A stretch of DNA of 60,069 nt from Cryptosporangium phraense (GCF_006912135.1 NZ_VIRS01000041.1:1-60069), one strand, 5' to 3'. Counted from the stretch's first letter, positions 26,617-35,636 are shown. Numbers and translations are program-made. The notes: generated by a model from the letters alone, not told the origin.

Positions 26617-29600
26617 ATGACGTCAACGGATCCCTCGGTCGACGTCCTGGTGCTGGTGGCGTCGGCCGGCGGGCTCGGCGCGATCTCCGCCGTGCTGCGG
26701 ACGCTCCCGGCCGACCCCCCGGTCGCGATCGTCGTCGCGCAGCACCTGGGCGGTCACGGGAGCGCGCTCGTCGACATCCTCGGCCGCCGGGTCGACGTTC
26801 CGGTGCGCTGGGCCGCCGACGGGGACGTCCTGGTCCGGGGCGAGGTGCGGGTAGCGCCGCCGCGGTCGGTGCTGGAGGTGCTCCCCGACGGAGCTCTGTC
26901 GGTGTCCCCGCTGCGGAAGCCCTACGAGCCGCTCGACATCCTGCTGTCGTCGCTCGCGGATTCGTTCGCGAACCGGGTGGCCGCGGTCGTCCTGTCCGGC
27001 ATGGGCCGGGACGGCGCGGTGGGCGCCAAGGCCGTGCGCGACGCCGGTGGCATCGTGCTGGCCCAGAGCCCGGACTCGGCCGAGCACGCCGGCATGCCGG
27101 CCGCGGCGATCGCGGCCGGCGCGACGGATCTCGTCGTCGACCTCTACGACATCGGCCCGCTGCTGCTCGACGTCGTGCGCGGCGGCGTCCGGCCCCGCGA
27201 CAGTGGCGACCGGTCCGCGGCCGCGCTGTTCGACCTGCCCGGCGAGGTCGCCGCGCTGCTCCGCACGATCGACTGGTACCGGACGACGCTGGGGCCGGTC
27301 GCGACCTGGCCGGCCGTGCTGGTGTCGACGCTCCGGACCGCGCTGGAGTGCCCGGTCGGCCTGTGCGTGCTCTGGGGCCCCGACCAGCTGCAGTTCTACA
27401 ACGACGCCTACCGCCAGATCATGGGTGACCGGCACCCGGCCGGGCTGGGTCAGTCGAACCGCGAGTGCTGGCCCGAGGTCTGGCACCTCAACCAGCCGCG
27501 CTACGCGCGGGTGATGAACGGCGAGGCCGTCGCGCTCAAGGACGCGCTGTACCCGATCACCCGGGACGGCGTGCTGCGTGACTGCTGGTTCGACCTGACG
27601 TTCAGCCCGATCCGCAGGGACGACCGCCGGGTCGAGGGCGTGCTGGCCACCGTGATCGAGACCACCACCGAGGTGCTGAGCCGACGACGGCTGACGACGC
27701 TCGACGCGCTGGCGGTCGCGGTCGGCGGCGCCGAGACCAGTTCGGCGGCCCTGGAACGGACGCTCCGCGCGCTGGCCGCCCACGACGCCGACATCCCGTT
27801 CAGCGTCGGCTACGTCGTCGATCGGGCGCGCACCCGCGTCGACCTGGTCGGCGCGGTGGGGACGCCACCCGGCGGACCGCTGGCGCCGCACACGCTGAAC
27901 CTCGACGCCGACCGGCCGCCCTGGCCGATCGACCAGGTGGTGTCGGGGGGAAGCCCGGTGCGCCTGAACGACCTGGGCAGCCGGTTCCGCGGCGCGGTCG
28001 TCGGCCGGCTCGGACGTCACCCCGAGACCGCGCTGGTGTGCCCGCTCGGCGGCATCGACGACGACCGCCCGATCGGCGTCCTCGTGCTCGGCCTCAACCC
28101 GAGCCTCCCCGAGGACTCGATCTACCTCGACTTTCTCCACCTGGTCGCCGCGCACACCGGCGCAGCGCTGACCGAGGCGGCGATCCGGGAGCGCCAGCAG
28201 GGGCGCATCGACCAGCTCGCCGAGCTCGACCGAGTACGGAGCGAGTTCCTCTCCAACATCAGCGACGAGTTCCGGACGCCGCTGACGCTGCTGCTGGCCC
28301 CGCTGGAGGAGCTCAGCTCCCCGGACGTCGACCTCCCGGAGCCGCAGCGGGTCGCGGTGGAGGCGGCCCAGCGCAACGCGCGCCGGTTGCTGACGATGGT
28401 CGAGAGCCTGCTCGACTTCTCCCAGATCGAGGCCGGCCGGATCGAGGGGCGGCTCGAGCCGACCGACCTGGCCCGGCTGACCACCGAGGTCGCCGACGCG
28501 TTCCGCGGGGCGATCGAGCGGGCCGGAATCCAGTTCACCGTGGACTGCCCGACGCTGCCCACTCCGGTCGCCGTGGACACCACGATGTGGGAGAAGATCG
28601 TCGCGAACCTGCTGTCCAACGCGCTGAAGTTCACGTTCGAGGGCGAGATCCGCCTCGGGTTGCGCGAGTTGCCGCACCACGTCGAGCTGAGCGTCGAAGA
28701 CAGCGGCGTCGGCATCCCCGAGGACCAGCTGGCGAACATCTTCCAGCGGTTCCACCGGGTGCTCGGCGTCCGCGCCCGCACGCACGAGGGGGCCGGTATC
28801 GGGCTGGCGCTGGTCGACGAGCTCGTCCGCCAGCACAACGGGCGGGTCCGGGTGCAGAGCACCGAGGGCAAGGGCAGCCGGTTCACGGTCTGGATCCCCA
28901 CCCGCCGGGCCGCCGGGGCCCGGCCGACGACCGAGCACAAGAGCAGGCACCCGGTCGCCGGTGCGCTGGCCGAGATCGCCGGTTTCTGGGGAGTGGCGCC
29001 GACCGTTCCCCGGACGCCGGACGTCCCGGTGGGGCCGGGGCTCGGCGCGGACGGGCACCGGGCGCGGGTGCTGGTGGTCGACGACAACAGCGACATGCGG
29101 AGCTACCTGAGCCGGTTGCTGTCCGCGTTCTGGGACGTCGACCTGGCCGGCGACGGCGATCAGGCCCTCGACCGCGTCCGGCAGCGGCCGCCGGACCTCG
29201 TCCTGGCCGACGTGATGACGCCGAACGTCGACGGTCTGCGGCTGTTCCGGCAGCTCCGGGCCGAGAGCGTGCTGCGTGGCGTGCCGATGATCCTGCTCAG
29301 CGCGCGGGCCGGCGAGCAGGCCGCGATCGACGGGCTGGCCGCCGGCGCCAGCGACTTCCTGTCCAAGCCGTTCGCGGGTCGCGAACTCGTCGCCCGGGTC
29401 GCCGCGCAGCTCCAGCTGGCGCAGGTCCGCTCGGACGCCGACCGGCGCTTCCGGGCGCTGATCGAGGCCAGCTTCGACGTCGTCTACCGGATGAACCCCG
29501 ACTGGACCGAGCTGCGCGCGCTCGACGGCCGGGGCTTCATCGCCGACGCCGACGAGCCCACCAGCACCTGGCTCGACACGTACGTCCGCCCGGAGGACCA

Positions 29601-29781
29601 GCCGCTCGTGCTGGCGGCGATCGAGCGGGCGGTGACGAGCCGGGGGGTCTTCGAGCTCGAGCACAACGTCGTCCGCGCCGACGGGACGCTCGGCCGGACC
29701 CTCTCCCGGGCGGTGCCGCTGTTCGCCGACGACGGCGAGATCGTCGAGTGGGTCGGCACTGCCGTCGACCTGACGGCCTAG
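26617..29781 (+). CDS. Hybrid sensor: CheB methylesterase, PAS, GAF, degenerate histidine kinase, REC, PAS
   Basis: 1054 residues from ATG 26617; a GTG at 26608 is possible. Domains in order: CheB-type methylesterase (about 5-190) with VASAGG, QHLGGHGS and SGMGRDG, so the Ser, His and Asp triad is complete; PAS (about 225-360); GAF (about 375-515); HisKA/HATPase (about 530-760) with N-box NLLSNALKF and DSGVGIPED; REC (about 810-930) with VVDDN, LVLADVMTP and LSKPF intact; and a final PAS (about 940-1050). The H-box reads NISDEFRTPL: the phospho-accepting His (codon at 28264-28266, GAC) is Asp. The kinase should therefore not autophosphorylate in the standard way. No CheR or chemoreceptor gene is near. 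It ends in a 4-base overlap with the convergent M24 gene. Confidence 0.88.
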   Translation: MTSTDPSVDVLVLVASAGGLGAISAVLRTLPADPPVAIVVAQHLGGHGSALVDILGRRVDVPVRWAADGDVLVRGEVRVAPPRSVLEVLPDGALSVSPLRKPYEPLDILLSSLADSFANRVAAVVLSGMGRDGAVGAKAVRDAGGIVLAQSPDSAEHAGMPAAAIAAGATDLVVDLYDIGPLLLDVVRGGVRPRDSGDRSAAALFDLPGEVAALLRTIDWYRTTLGPVATWPAVLVSTLRTALECPVGLCVLWGPDQLQFYNDAYRQIMGDRHPAGLGQSNRECWPEVWHLNQPRYARVMNGEAVALKDALYPITRDGVLRDCWFDLTFSPIRRDDRRVEGVLATVIETTTEVLSRRRLTTLDALAVAVGGAETSSAALERTLRALAAHDADIPFSVGYVVDRARTRVDLVGAVGTPPGGPLAPHTLNLDADRPPWPIDQVVSGGSPVRLNDLGSRFRGAVVGRLGRHPETALVCPLGGIDDDRPIGVLVLGLNPSLPEDSIYLDFLHLVAAHTGAALTEAAIRERQQGRIDQLAELDRVRSEFLSNISDEFRTPLTLLLAPLEELSSPDVDLPEPQRVAVEAAQRNARRLLTMVESLLDFSQIEAGRIEGRLEPTDLARLTTEVADAFRGAIERAGIQFTVDCPTLPTPVAVDTTMWEKIVANLLSNALKFTFEGEIRLGLRELPHHVELSVEDSGVGIPEDQLANIFQRFHRVLGVRARTHEGAGIGLALVDELVRQHNGRVRVQSTEGKGSRFTVWIPTRRAAGARPTTEHKSRHPVAGALAEIAGFWGVAPTVPRTPDVPVGPGLGADGHRARVLVVDDNSDMRSYLSRLLSAFWDVDLAGDGDQALDRVRQRPPDLVLADVMTPNVDGLRLFRQLRAESVLRGVPMILLSARAGEQAAIDGLAAGASDFLSKPFAGRELVARVAAQLQLAQVRSDADRRFRALIEASFDVVYRMNPDWTELRALDGRGFIADADEPTSTWLDTYVRPEDQPLVLAAIERAVTSRGVFELEHNVVRADGTLGRTLSRAVPLFADDGEIVEWVGTAVDLTA

Positions 29782-30464
29782 AGATCGAGGAGTTCCTCGT
29801 GGAAGCCGCCGAAGCCTCCCTCGGCGTCCACCAGGTGGATCTCGAGGATCCAGTGGCAGTCCCGGCCGGCGCGGTCGCGGCGGCGCATCGGGTCGTCGCT
29901 GCCGTCGGTGATGTAGTACTCGATCTGGTCGCCGTTGATCCGCTCGTGCGGGAACTCCCCGACCAGGTGCCCGGCGTGCGGACCGCCGTAGGTCCAGCCG
30001 GCCTCGGCGGTCAGACGCTTGACCTCGGTGAACAGCTCGGCGCCGGTGATGTCGGGGTGGGCCGCGAAGTAGGCCCGGCCGGCGGCGAAGACCTCCGGCA
30101 GCGCGTCCCGGATCGCCAGCTTGGCCGGGTCGTCGCCGAGCACGAACGTGCGGCCGAAGTCGGCCTCCCACTCGGCGAAGATCGGCCCGAAGTCGACGAA
30201 GACGATGTCGTCGTCGGTGAGGGTCCGGTCGGGCGGGTTCTCGGCGTAGGGGTGCAGCGTGTTCGGCCCCGATCGGACGATCCGCTTGTGCCAGAACCGC
30301 CGGACGCCGAACATCTCGCCGGCCAGGTCCCGGATGCGGTCGCTCACCTCACGTTCGCCCGAACCGGGCGCGATGAGCCCGCCGGCCTCCACGGCCGCGA
30401 ACAGTTCTCGAGCGTGCGCCTGCGCTTCCAGGAGTCCAGCGGCCCGCTCGGTCTCGGTAGTCAC
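29778..30464 (-). CDS. M24-family metallopeptidase
   Basis: 228 residues, the length of a single pita-bread domain without the N-terminal domain of true Xaa-Pro aminopeptidases. Metal ligands can be followed: Asp in FVDFGP, Asp in EADFGRTF, His in GHLVGEFPH, Glu in WILEIHLV and Glu in FHEELLDL. Substrate unknown; small M24 members include creatinase-like and peptide-cleaving enzymes. It lies 24 bases downstream of the truncated LysR gene on the same strand. Confidence 0.9.
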   Translation of the reverse strand: MTTETERAAGLLEAQAHARELFAAVEAGGLIAPGSGEREVSDRIRDLAGEMFGVRRFWHKRIVRSGPNTLHPYAENPPDRTLTDDDIVFVDFGPIFAEWEADFGRTFVLGDDPAKLAIRDALPEVFAAGRAYFAAHPDITGAELFTEVKRLTAEAGWTYGGPHAGHLVGEFPHERINGDQIEYYITDGSDDPMRRRDRAGRDCHWILEIHLVDAEGGFGGFHEELLDL

Positions 30465-30488
30465 CCCCCGACCCTAGAACGCTTGGGG

Positions 30489-31370
30489 CTACGTCGGTTC
30501 CCAGGCCAGTAGGCGGCTCAGATCGGCGGCTCGGACGGCGTCCGACAAAGCGCGGGACACCAGGGAGGACGGGCCGTGATCGCCGGTCACCAGGCCGACG
30601 GCCGGGGCCGGCGCCGGAGGCGCCAACGGGACCGCCCGCAGGCCCGCGGGTTCGCCGAACGCCCGCAACCAGGTGTGGGCGATGACGCCCGACCAGCGGC
30701 CGGTCGCCAGGTGGGCGTAGAGCGCGTCGACGGTCTCGGCCTCGACGACCGGAGCGTGCGCGGCCCCGGCGGCGCGCATCGCCGCGTCGATGATCCCGCG
30801 GTTCTGCATGCCGGAGACCAGCGCGCAGAGCGGAAGCTCGGCGGCCTCGGCCCAGCCGACGGTCGCCCGGCCCGCGAACGGGCCGTCGGCCGGGGTCAGC
30901 AGCACGTACCGCTCGCGGTACAGCTCGAGCGTCTGCGACTCGGCGAGCGGCTCGTCGGGCAGGTAGGTCAGCCCGGCGTCGAGCTCGTAGGCGTGCAGGC
31001 GGCGGAGGATCTCGGGAGCCGGGAGCACCTCGATGCGCATCCGGGCCAGCGGGTGCCTCCCTACCAGCGCCTCGCTGAGGACCGCGGTGGCGGGCACCGC
31101 GGTCGGTATCGCGCCGAGCCGGACGGTGGCGGTGAGCCCGTCGCGCATCCGGTCGAGGTCGATCCGGAGCGCGTCCCGCTCGGCCAGGATGCGGTGCGCC
31201 CAGCCGACGACCCGCAGCCCTTCGGGCGTGAAGCCGCCGAACCGCCGTCCACGCCGGACGATCGTGACGCCGAGCTGCCGTTCGAGCTTGCGCAACGCGG
31301 CCGAGAGCGCGGGCTGGGTGGCGTGGCAGGCTTCGGCGGCCCGTCCGAAGTGCTGCTCGCGTTCGAGCCA
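30489..31370 (-). pseudogene. LysR-family regulator, 5'-truncated at a deletion junction
   Basis: The reading frame encodes LEREQHFGRAAEACHATQ and onward, then RKLERQLGVTIVRRGRRFGGFTPEG and a full substrate-binding domain. The first 12-16 residues of a LysR protein, including the start codon, are missing: upstream of Leu at 31365-31367 the frame runs straight into the antisense of the formate dehydrogenase gene, with no ATG, GTG or TTG before. The first usable start is TTG at 31295, which would remove most of the HTH. The protein is thus probably not functional as a DNA-binding regulator, unless the assembly has dropped bases here. Confidence 0.75.
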
Positions 31371-31372
31371 AG

Positions 31373-32512
31373 GTGCTCTGCGTGCTCTACCCGGACCCGG
31401 TGGACGGCTACCCGAAGTCCTACGCCCGGGACTCGCTCCCGGTGCTGACCGGCTACCCCGACGGCCAGACGCTGCCGACGCCGTCGGCGATCGACTTCAC
31501 GCCGGGCGAGCTGCTCGGCAGCGTGTCGGGCGAGCTCGGGTTGCGGGCCTACCTGGAAGGTCTCGGCCACGAGCTGGTCGTGGTGTCCGACAAGGACGGC
31601 CCGGAGTTCGACGCGCACCTCGCGGAGGCCGAGGTCGTGATCTCGCAGCCGTTCTGGCCGGCGTATCTGACTGCTTCCCGGCTCGCGGCGGCACCCAATG
31701 TGAAATTGGCGCTGACCGCCGGCATCGGTTCCGACCACGTCGACCTGGACGCGGCGATCGCGCACGGCGTCACGGTGGCCGAGGTGACGTTCTGCAACAG
31801 CATCAGCGTCGCCGAGCACGTCGTGATGATGATCCTCGGGCTGGTGCGCAACTACCTGCCTGCGAACCGGGTGGTGAACGACGGCGGGTGGAACATCGCC
31901 GACTGCGTCGCCCGGTCGTACGACCTCGAGGGGATGGAGGTCGGGACCGTCGCCGCGGGCCGGATCGGGCTGGCCGTGCTGCGCCGGCTCGCCCCGTTCG
32001 GGGTCCGGCTGCACTACACCGACCGGCACCGGCTGCCTGCTTCGCTGGAATCCGAGCTCGGATTGACGTTCCACGCGTCGACCCAGGAGATGGTGCCGGT
32101 CCTGGACGTGGTGACGGTGAACGCGCCGCTGCACCCGGAGACCCAGGGCCTGTTCGGATCCGAGCTGCTGTCGACGATGAAGCGGGGCGCGTACCTGATC
32201 AACACCGCCCGCGCGCTGATCGCCGACCGGGACGCGATCGTCCGGGCGCTGGAGTCCGGGCAGCTCGCGGGGTACGCGGGTGACGTCTGGTACCCGCAGC
32301 CGGCACCGGCCGACCATCCGTGGCGGGCCATGCCGCACCACGGGATGACCCCGCACATCTCCGGGTCGTCGCTGTCGGCCCAGGCCCGGTACGCGGCCGG
32401 GGCGCGGGAGATCCTGGAGTCGTACTTCGGTGGCACGCCGATCCGCGACGAGTACCTGATCGTCGACGGCGGTTCGCTGGCCGGAGCGGGCGCCCACTCC
32501 TACAGCGTCTGA
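31373..32512 (+). CDS. fdh: NAD-dependent formate dehydrogenase, start codon lost
   Basis: 379 residues from GTG 31373. The sequence follows the single-subunit formate dehydrogenase of Pseudomonas sp. 101 and methylotrophs: VLCVLYPDPVDGYPKSYARD, LPTPSAIDFTPGELLGSVSGELGLR, FCNSISVAEH, GTVAAGRIG, NTARALIADRD, PQPAPADHPW and TPHISGSSLSAQARYAAG. Catalytic Arg and His and the Gln partner are all there. Family members begin MAKVLCVLY; here the Ala-Lys codons (31367-31372) are present but the codon before them is CGA, so only the internal GTG remains. The gene has no visible promoter, because the divergent intergenic region is absent. Confidence 0.9.
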   Translation: MLCVLYPDPVDGYPKSYARDSLPVLTGYPDGQTLPTPSAIDFTPGELLGSVSGELGLRAYLEGLGHELVVVSDKDGPEFDAHLAEAEVVISQPFWPAYLTASRLAAAPNVKLALTAGIGSDHVDLDAAIAHGVTVAEVTFCNSISVAEHVVMMILGLVRNYLPANRVVNDGGWNIADCVARSYDLEGMEVGTVAAGRIGLAVLRRLAPFGVRLHYTDRHRLPASLESELGLTFHASTQEMVPVLDVVTVNAPLHPETQGLFGSELLSTMKRGAYLINTARALIADRDAIVRALESGQLAGYAGDVWYPQPAPADHPWRAMPHHGMTPHISGSSLSAQARYAAGAREILESYFGGTPIRDEYLIVDGGSLAGAGAHSYSV

Positions 32513-32557
32513 TACCCGTCGTGCCCCGGCTTGCCGCTCTGGGGTAGACGTTGTGGC

Positions 32558-33733
32558 GTGACCAGGATCCTGACGGACGACGCCGACGCGGTGAGCGCGG
32601 CGACCGAGTTGGCCGCCGCGTGGCGGCCGGGCGCGGTGGAACGGGACGCGACCGGTGCGCTGCCGTACCGGGAGCTCGAGGCGCTCGCCGCGTCCGGGCT
32701 GCTCGGGATGCGCATCCCGCGGGCCCACGGCGGCCCGGGCGTCAGCGCGGCGACCGTCGCCGAGGTGTTCCGGATCCTGGCCACCGCCGATCCGGCGGTG
32801 GCCCAGATCCCGCAGAACCACATCGCGTTCGCCGACCTGCTGCTGCGCGCGGGCTCGCCGTCCCAGGTGGCGTTCTTCGCGGCCGAGTTCCTCGGCGGCG
32901 CCCGCCTCGGGAACGCGCTCTCCGAGCGTGGCACGAAGACCGCCCGCGACTTCGCGACCCGGATCCTGCCGTCCGGCGACGACTACGTCGTCGACGGCCG
33001 GAAGTACTACTCGACCGGTGCGCTCACCGCGCAGTGGATCCCGGTGTTCGGTAAGGACGAGTCGGACGAGGTGTCGGTCGCGTACGTGCGGCGGGACGCT
33101 CCGGGGGTCGTCGTCGAGCAGGACTGGAACGCGTTCGGCCAGCGGTCGACGTTCAGCGGGACGACGATCCTCACCGACGTGGTCGTACCGGGCGACCACG
33201 TGCTGCGGCAGCCGTTCGTGCGGCTGGCCGGGACCACGTTCGGGGCGTTCGGGCAGATCATCCACGCGGCGATCGAGGTCGGCATCGCCCGCGGAGCGCT
33301 CACCGACGGGGTGGCGTTCCTGCGCGAGCGGGCCCGGCCGGCGCCCGGCTCCGGGGTGACCAGGGCGATCGACGACCAGCAGATCGTCCGGCTGGTCGGC
33401 GAGCTGGAGGTCGACGTCCGGGCCGCGGAGGCGTTCCTCCGGTCGGCGGCCCGGGCGCTCGACGCGTCCGAGGACGCCGGCTACAACGCGACCGAGGCGC
33501 GGCTGGAGGTGGCGGCGGCCAAGGCGTTCGCGGGCCGGGTCGCGCTCGACGTCTCGACGCGGATCTTCGACTTCGCCGGCTCCAGCGCGGCCGACCGGGG
33601 CCAGGGCCTGGACCGGCACTGGCGCAACGCCCGCACCCACACCCTGCACGACCCGGCCCGCCTGAAGGAGCTGGCGCTGGGAACCTGGCTGGTCACCGGC
33701 GTCCCGCCGGACCCGGCCAGCACGCTGATCTGA
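32558..33733 (+). CDS. Acyl-CoA dehydrogenase-fold flavoprotein, SfnB-like
   Basis: 391 residues from GTG 32558. Features are an N-terminal helical domain (LPYRELEALAASGLLGMRIPRAHGGPG), a middle beta domain (YVVDGRKYYSTGALTAQWIPVFG, QRSTFSGTTILTDVVVP) and a C-terminal helical domain ending RNARTHTLHDPARLKE. The pattern fits SfnB/DszC-type FMNH2-dependent monooxygenases, which act in sulfur acquisition, rather than true acyl-CoA dehydrogenases (no catalytic Glu segment is seen). It follows formate dehydrogenase by 45 bases. A flavin reductase and sulfonate transporter are absent nearby. Confidence 0.85.
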   Translation: MTRILTDDADAVSAATELAAAWRPGAVERDATGALPYRELEALAASGLLGMRIPRAHGGPGVSAATVAEVFRILATADPAVAQIPQNHIAFADLLLRAGSPSQVAFFAAEFLGGARLGNALSERGTKTARDFATRILPSGDDYVVDGRKYYSTGALTAQWIPVFGKDESDEVSVAYVRRDAPGVVVEQDWNAFGQRSTFSGTTILTDVVVPGDHVLRQPFVRLAGTTFGAFGQIIHAAIEVGIARGALTDGVAFLRERARPAPGSGVTRAIDDQQIVRLVGELEVDVRAAEAFLRSAARALDASEDAGYNATEARLEVAAAKAFAGRVALDVSTRIFDFAGSSAADRGQGLDRHWRNARTHTLHDPARLKELALGTWLVTGVPPDPASTLI

Positions 33734-33769
33734 GTTCTCAACCGCAGCATTCACCTACCCTCCCGATAA

Positions 33770-33787
33770 GTCACCGCGAGTGGTGAC
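33770..33787 (+). promoter_or_regulatory. 6-base inverted repeat before hypothetical gene
   Basis: GTCACC (33770-33775) and GGTGAC (33782-33787) are perfectly complementary with a 6-base loop, and lie 9 bases before ATG 33797. It may be an operator or the end of the upstream transcript. No Shine-Dalgarno is visible between it and the ATG. Confidence 0.35.
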
Positions 33788-33796
33788 AATGTACGT

Positions 33797-34399
33797 ATGC
33801 CTTCCGGGGGACATGGGCCGAACGTGATCGCGGTTGCGGGCCGATCGATGCTGCTGACGTCGACGAGCAGCGGAGCGGCCGTGCACCTCGCGACGGTCGC
33901 CGACGCGCCCGGCCGGGGGCGCGAAGCAGTGGGGGAGAACGACGTCGCCAAGGGCTACGACGCGGTCGCGCTCACCGCTCCGCTGTGGTCTCGCACCACG
34001 CTCTGTGGCCGGGTCTGGGCGGTGATGGTCGGCGGCGACGGGGGGCCGGTGGGACGGTCGCGGCTGGTGGCGTTCGCGCCGACCTGCCGTCGCTGCCTGG
34101 CCCTGATCGACCGGCACTTCCCGGCCCCCGAGCGCGACTCGCGGCTCGATCTGGTCGCCCAGGTGGCCGCGAACGTCGTCGTCGAGCGCCGGGGCTTCGC
34201 AGAGATCCACGACGTGCCGGGCGACCAGCAGGCCGAGCTCCGCAAGACGGTACGCGGGCTGATCCGGGTGCGTACCCACCACTCGGTGCGGACGTCGGTC
34301 GCCGAGGGCGTCGTCTACGTCGAGTGCCCGGCCATCTCGGGCGAGCACGGTCGCCCCGACGCGGCCGAGACCGTCTCCTGGGACGCCTGGGGTCAGTGA
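33797..34399 (+). CDS. Hypothetical protein with CxxC motif
   Basis: 200 residues. I do not recognise the family. The protein is soluble; residues about 95-110 read FAPTCRRCLALIDRHFP, a single CxxC that could bind a metal in a multimer. Codon third positions are G/C rich on this strand, which supports it over the opposite-strand frame of similar length. It ends in a 7-base overlap with the convergent membrane protein gene. The start ATG 33797 has no clear ribosome-binding site; a leaderless transcript is possible. Confidence 0.65.
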   Translation: MPSGGHGPNVIAVAGRSMLLTSTSSGAAVHLATVADAPGRGREAVGENDVAKGYDAVALTAPLWSRTTLCGRVWAVMVGGDGGPVGRSRLVAFAPTCRRCLALIDRHFPAPERDSRLDLVAQVAANVVVERRGFAEIHDVPGDQQAELRKTVRGLIRVRTHHSVRTSVAEGVVYVECPAISGEHGRPDAAETVSWDAWGQ

Positions 34400-35262
34400 C
34401 CGACGGCCGCGGCCACGCTCAGCCGCCGGGCCCGGACCGCCAGGTCCACCAGCGTCAGCAGGATGATCAGCGCGACGATGCCCTTCACGGTCTCATCGGC
34501 GGCCGCCCTTACGAAGATCGGGCCGGTGCCGATGGCCCAGGTGAGCACCGCGCACGCCACCAGGCTGTGGACGAGGTCGACGGCGAGCAGTCGGGCGCTC
34601 CACCGCCCGGCCCAGGCGGTGACGGCCTGCAGCGCGATACCGGACACCAGCAGGGCCAGAACGACCGGCCCGCGCAGCCGGAGGAACCCGTCGTCGTAGG
34701 CCAGCGCGTCGTAGGCCGCCGGAGCCGCCCGGCCACCGGTGACGACCCGGAGCGCGCCGGCCGGGTCGATCAGCACCACGGTGCCGGCGACGAAGAACAC
34801 GACCGCCGCGACCCGTCCGAGCCGGTTGATCCGGCCGGTCGGCACCCGGTGCGGCTTCCATTCCGCGGGCCGGCGACGCCGGTACCAGGCCCGGGCCGCG
34901 AACCGGGCGAACAGCACGCCGAGCCAGGCGAACACGAGCGGCCAAGCGGTATCAGGGGCCCGGCCGAGATCGTGCACCGGCTTGATCAGCTCGTCGAGGA
35001 ACGCCGCCAGGTGGATGAGCACGGCTCCGCCGACCGCGAGCGTCAGGAACCGGCGGGTGTCGGCGGGGTCGATGAGCGTCACCGGCTGCCCGTAGCGGGC
35101 CGCGACCTCGGCCGGATGCCCGAACCGCCGCAGCACCTCCTCGGCGCCACCATCCTGCACTTCTTCGATCAGTAACTCGCGCAGCTCCCGCGCGACATCG
35201 GCGCGCTGCCGCCGTGGCAGAAGCTCGACCACGTCCGCGACATAGCTGTCGATCAGGTCCAT
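34393..35262 (-). CDS. Membrane protein with HAAS/permease-prefix N-terminus, PadR partner
   Basis: 289 residues from ATG 35262. The first 70 residues are a soluble helical domain, YVADVVELLPRRQRADVARELRELLIEEV and VLRRFGHPAEVAARYG, as in HAAS/DUF1700-type signalling domains. Six or so membrane segments follow (FLTLAVGGAVLIHLAAF, VAAVVFFVAGTVVLI, GPVVLALLVSGIALQAVTAW and others). Its start overlaps the PadR gene stop by 10 bases, so the two are made together, as is usual. A second such pair exists at 56409-57742. Exact function unknown. Confidence 0.85.
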   Translation of the reverse strand: MDLIDSYVADVVELLPRRQRADVARELRELLIEEVQDGGAEEVLRRFGHPAEVAARYGQPVTLIDPADTRRFLTLAVGGAVLIHLAAFLDELIKPVHDLGRAPDTAWPLVFAWLGVLFARFAARAWYRRRRPAEWKPHRVPTGRINRLGRVAAVVFFVAGTVVLIDPAGALRVVTGGRAAPAAYDALAYDDGFLRLRGPVVLALLVSGIALQAVTAWAGRWSARLLAVDLVHSLVACAVLTWAIGTGPIFVRAAADETVKGIVALIILLTLVDLAVRARRLSVAAAVGH

Positions 35263-35600
35263 GACCCCGTCCCGTTCCCCAGGAGATGGTTCATCGTCGT
35301 GTTCAGGCCCTGCCACGAACCCCGGAGCCGCTCGAACAGCGCCCGGCCCTCGGCGTTGAGCGCGTAGTACCGCCGGGGCTTCCCGTCGGACGTCCGCCAT
35401 TCGCTACTCAGCACGCCCTGCGACTCCAGCCGGCGCAGCAGCGGGTAGAGCGTGCCCTCCTCGATCGTCAGCCCCTGTTCGGCCAGGGATTGACGCAGCT
35501 CGTAGCCATAACGACGCTCACCGAGCTGGGACAGCACCGCCAGCACGACGACGCCCCGGCGCAGCTCCTGTTCGAGCTTCTCGGGAACGTCGTTTACCAT
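35253..35600 (-). CDS. PadR-family transcriptional regulator
   Basis: 115 residues from ATG 35600. The winged helix includes LRRGVVVLAVLSQLGERRYGYELRQSLAEQGL and IEEGTLYPLLRRLESQGVLSSEWR, then KPRRYYALNAEGRALFE, all standard for PadR. It diverges from an APC permease and is coupled to the membrane protein downstream. The start codon lies in the first copy of a 16-base direct repeat, so autoregulation is plausible. Confidence 0.93.
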   Translation of the reverse strand: MVNDVPEKLEQELRRGVVVLAVLSQLGERRYGYELRQSLAEQGLTIEEGTLYPLLRRLESQGVLSSEWRTSDGKPRRYYALNAEGRALFERLRGSWQGLNTTMNHLLGNGTGSWT

Positions 35601-35627
35601 GCGGCACACAGTACCATGCGGCACACA
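35595..35627. repeat. Tandem 16-base repeat in PadR/permease divergent region
   Basis: TACCATGCGGCACACA occurs at 35595-35610 and again at 35612-35627, one base apart. The first copy holds the PadR start codon (antisense CAT at 35598-35600) and the second leads into the AGGAG of the permease gene. The gap between the two start codons is only 36 bases, so both promoters must overlap or lie inside the genes. It could be a tandem operator or a recent duplication. Confidence 0.75.
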
Positions 35628-35636
35628 GGAGAACCG

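Noticed and set aside
26623-30171. 1182-codon open frame on the minus strand
   Set aside because: Antisense to the hybrid kinase, whose domains are unmistakable; product is low complexity with no domain.
30489-31295. LysR gene read as a normal 268-residue protein from TTG 31295
   Set aside because: This start would remove most of the helix-turn-helix, while LysR-like codons continue upstream to 31367 without a start.
33755-34348. 197-codon minus-strand frame opposite the hypothetical gene at 33797
   Set aside because: Codon bias favours the plus frame, and the minus product is rich in Arg, Asp and His with no family.
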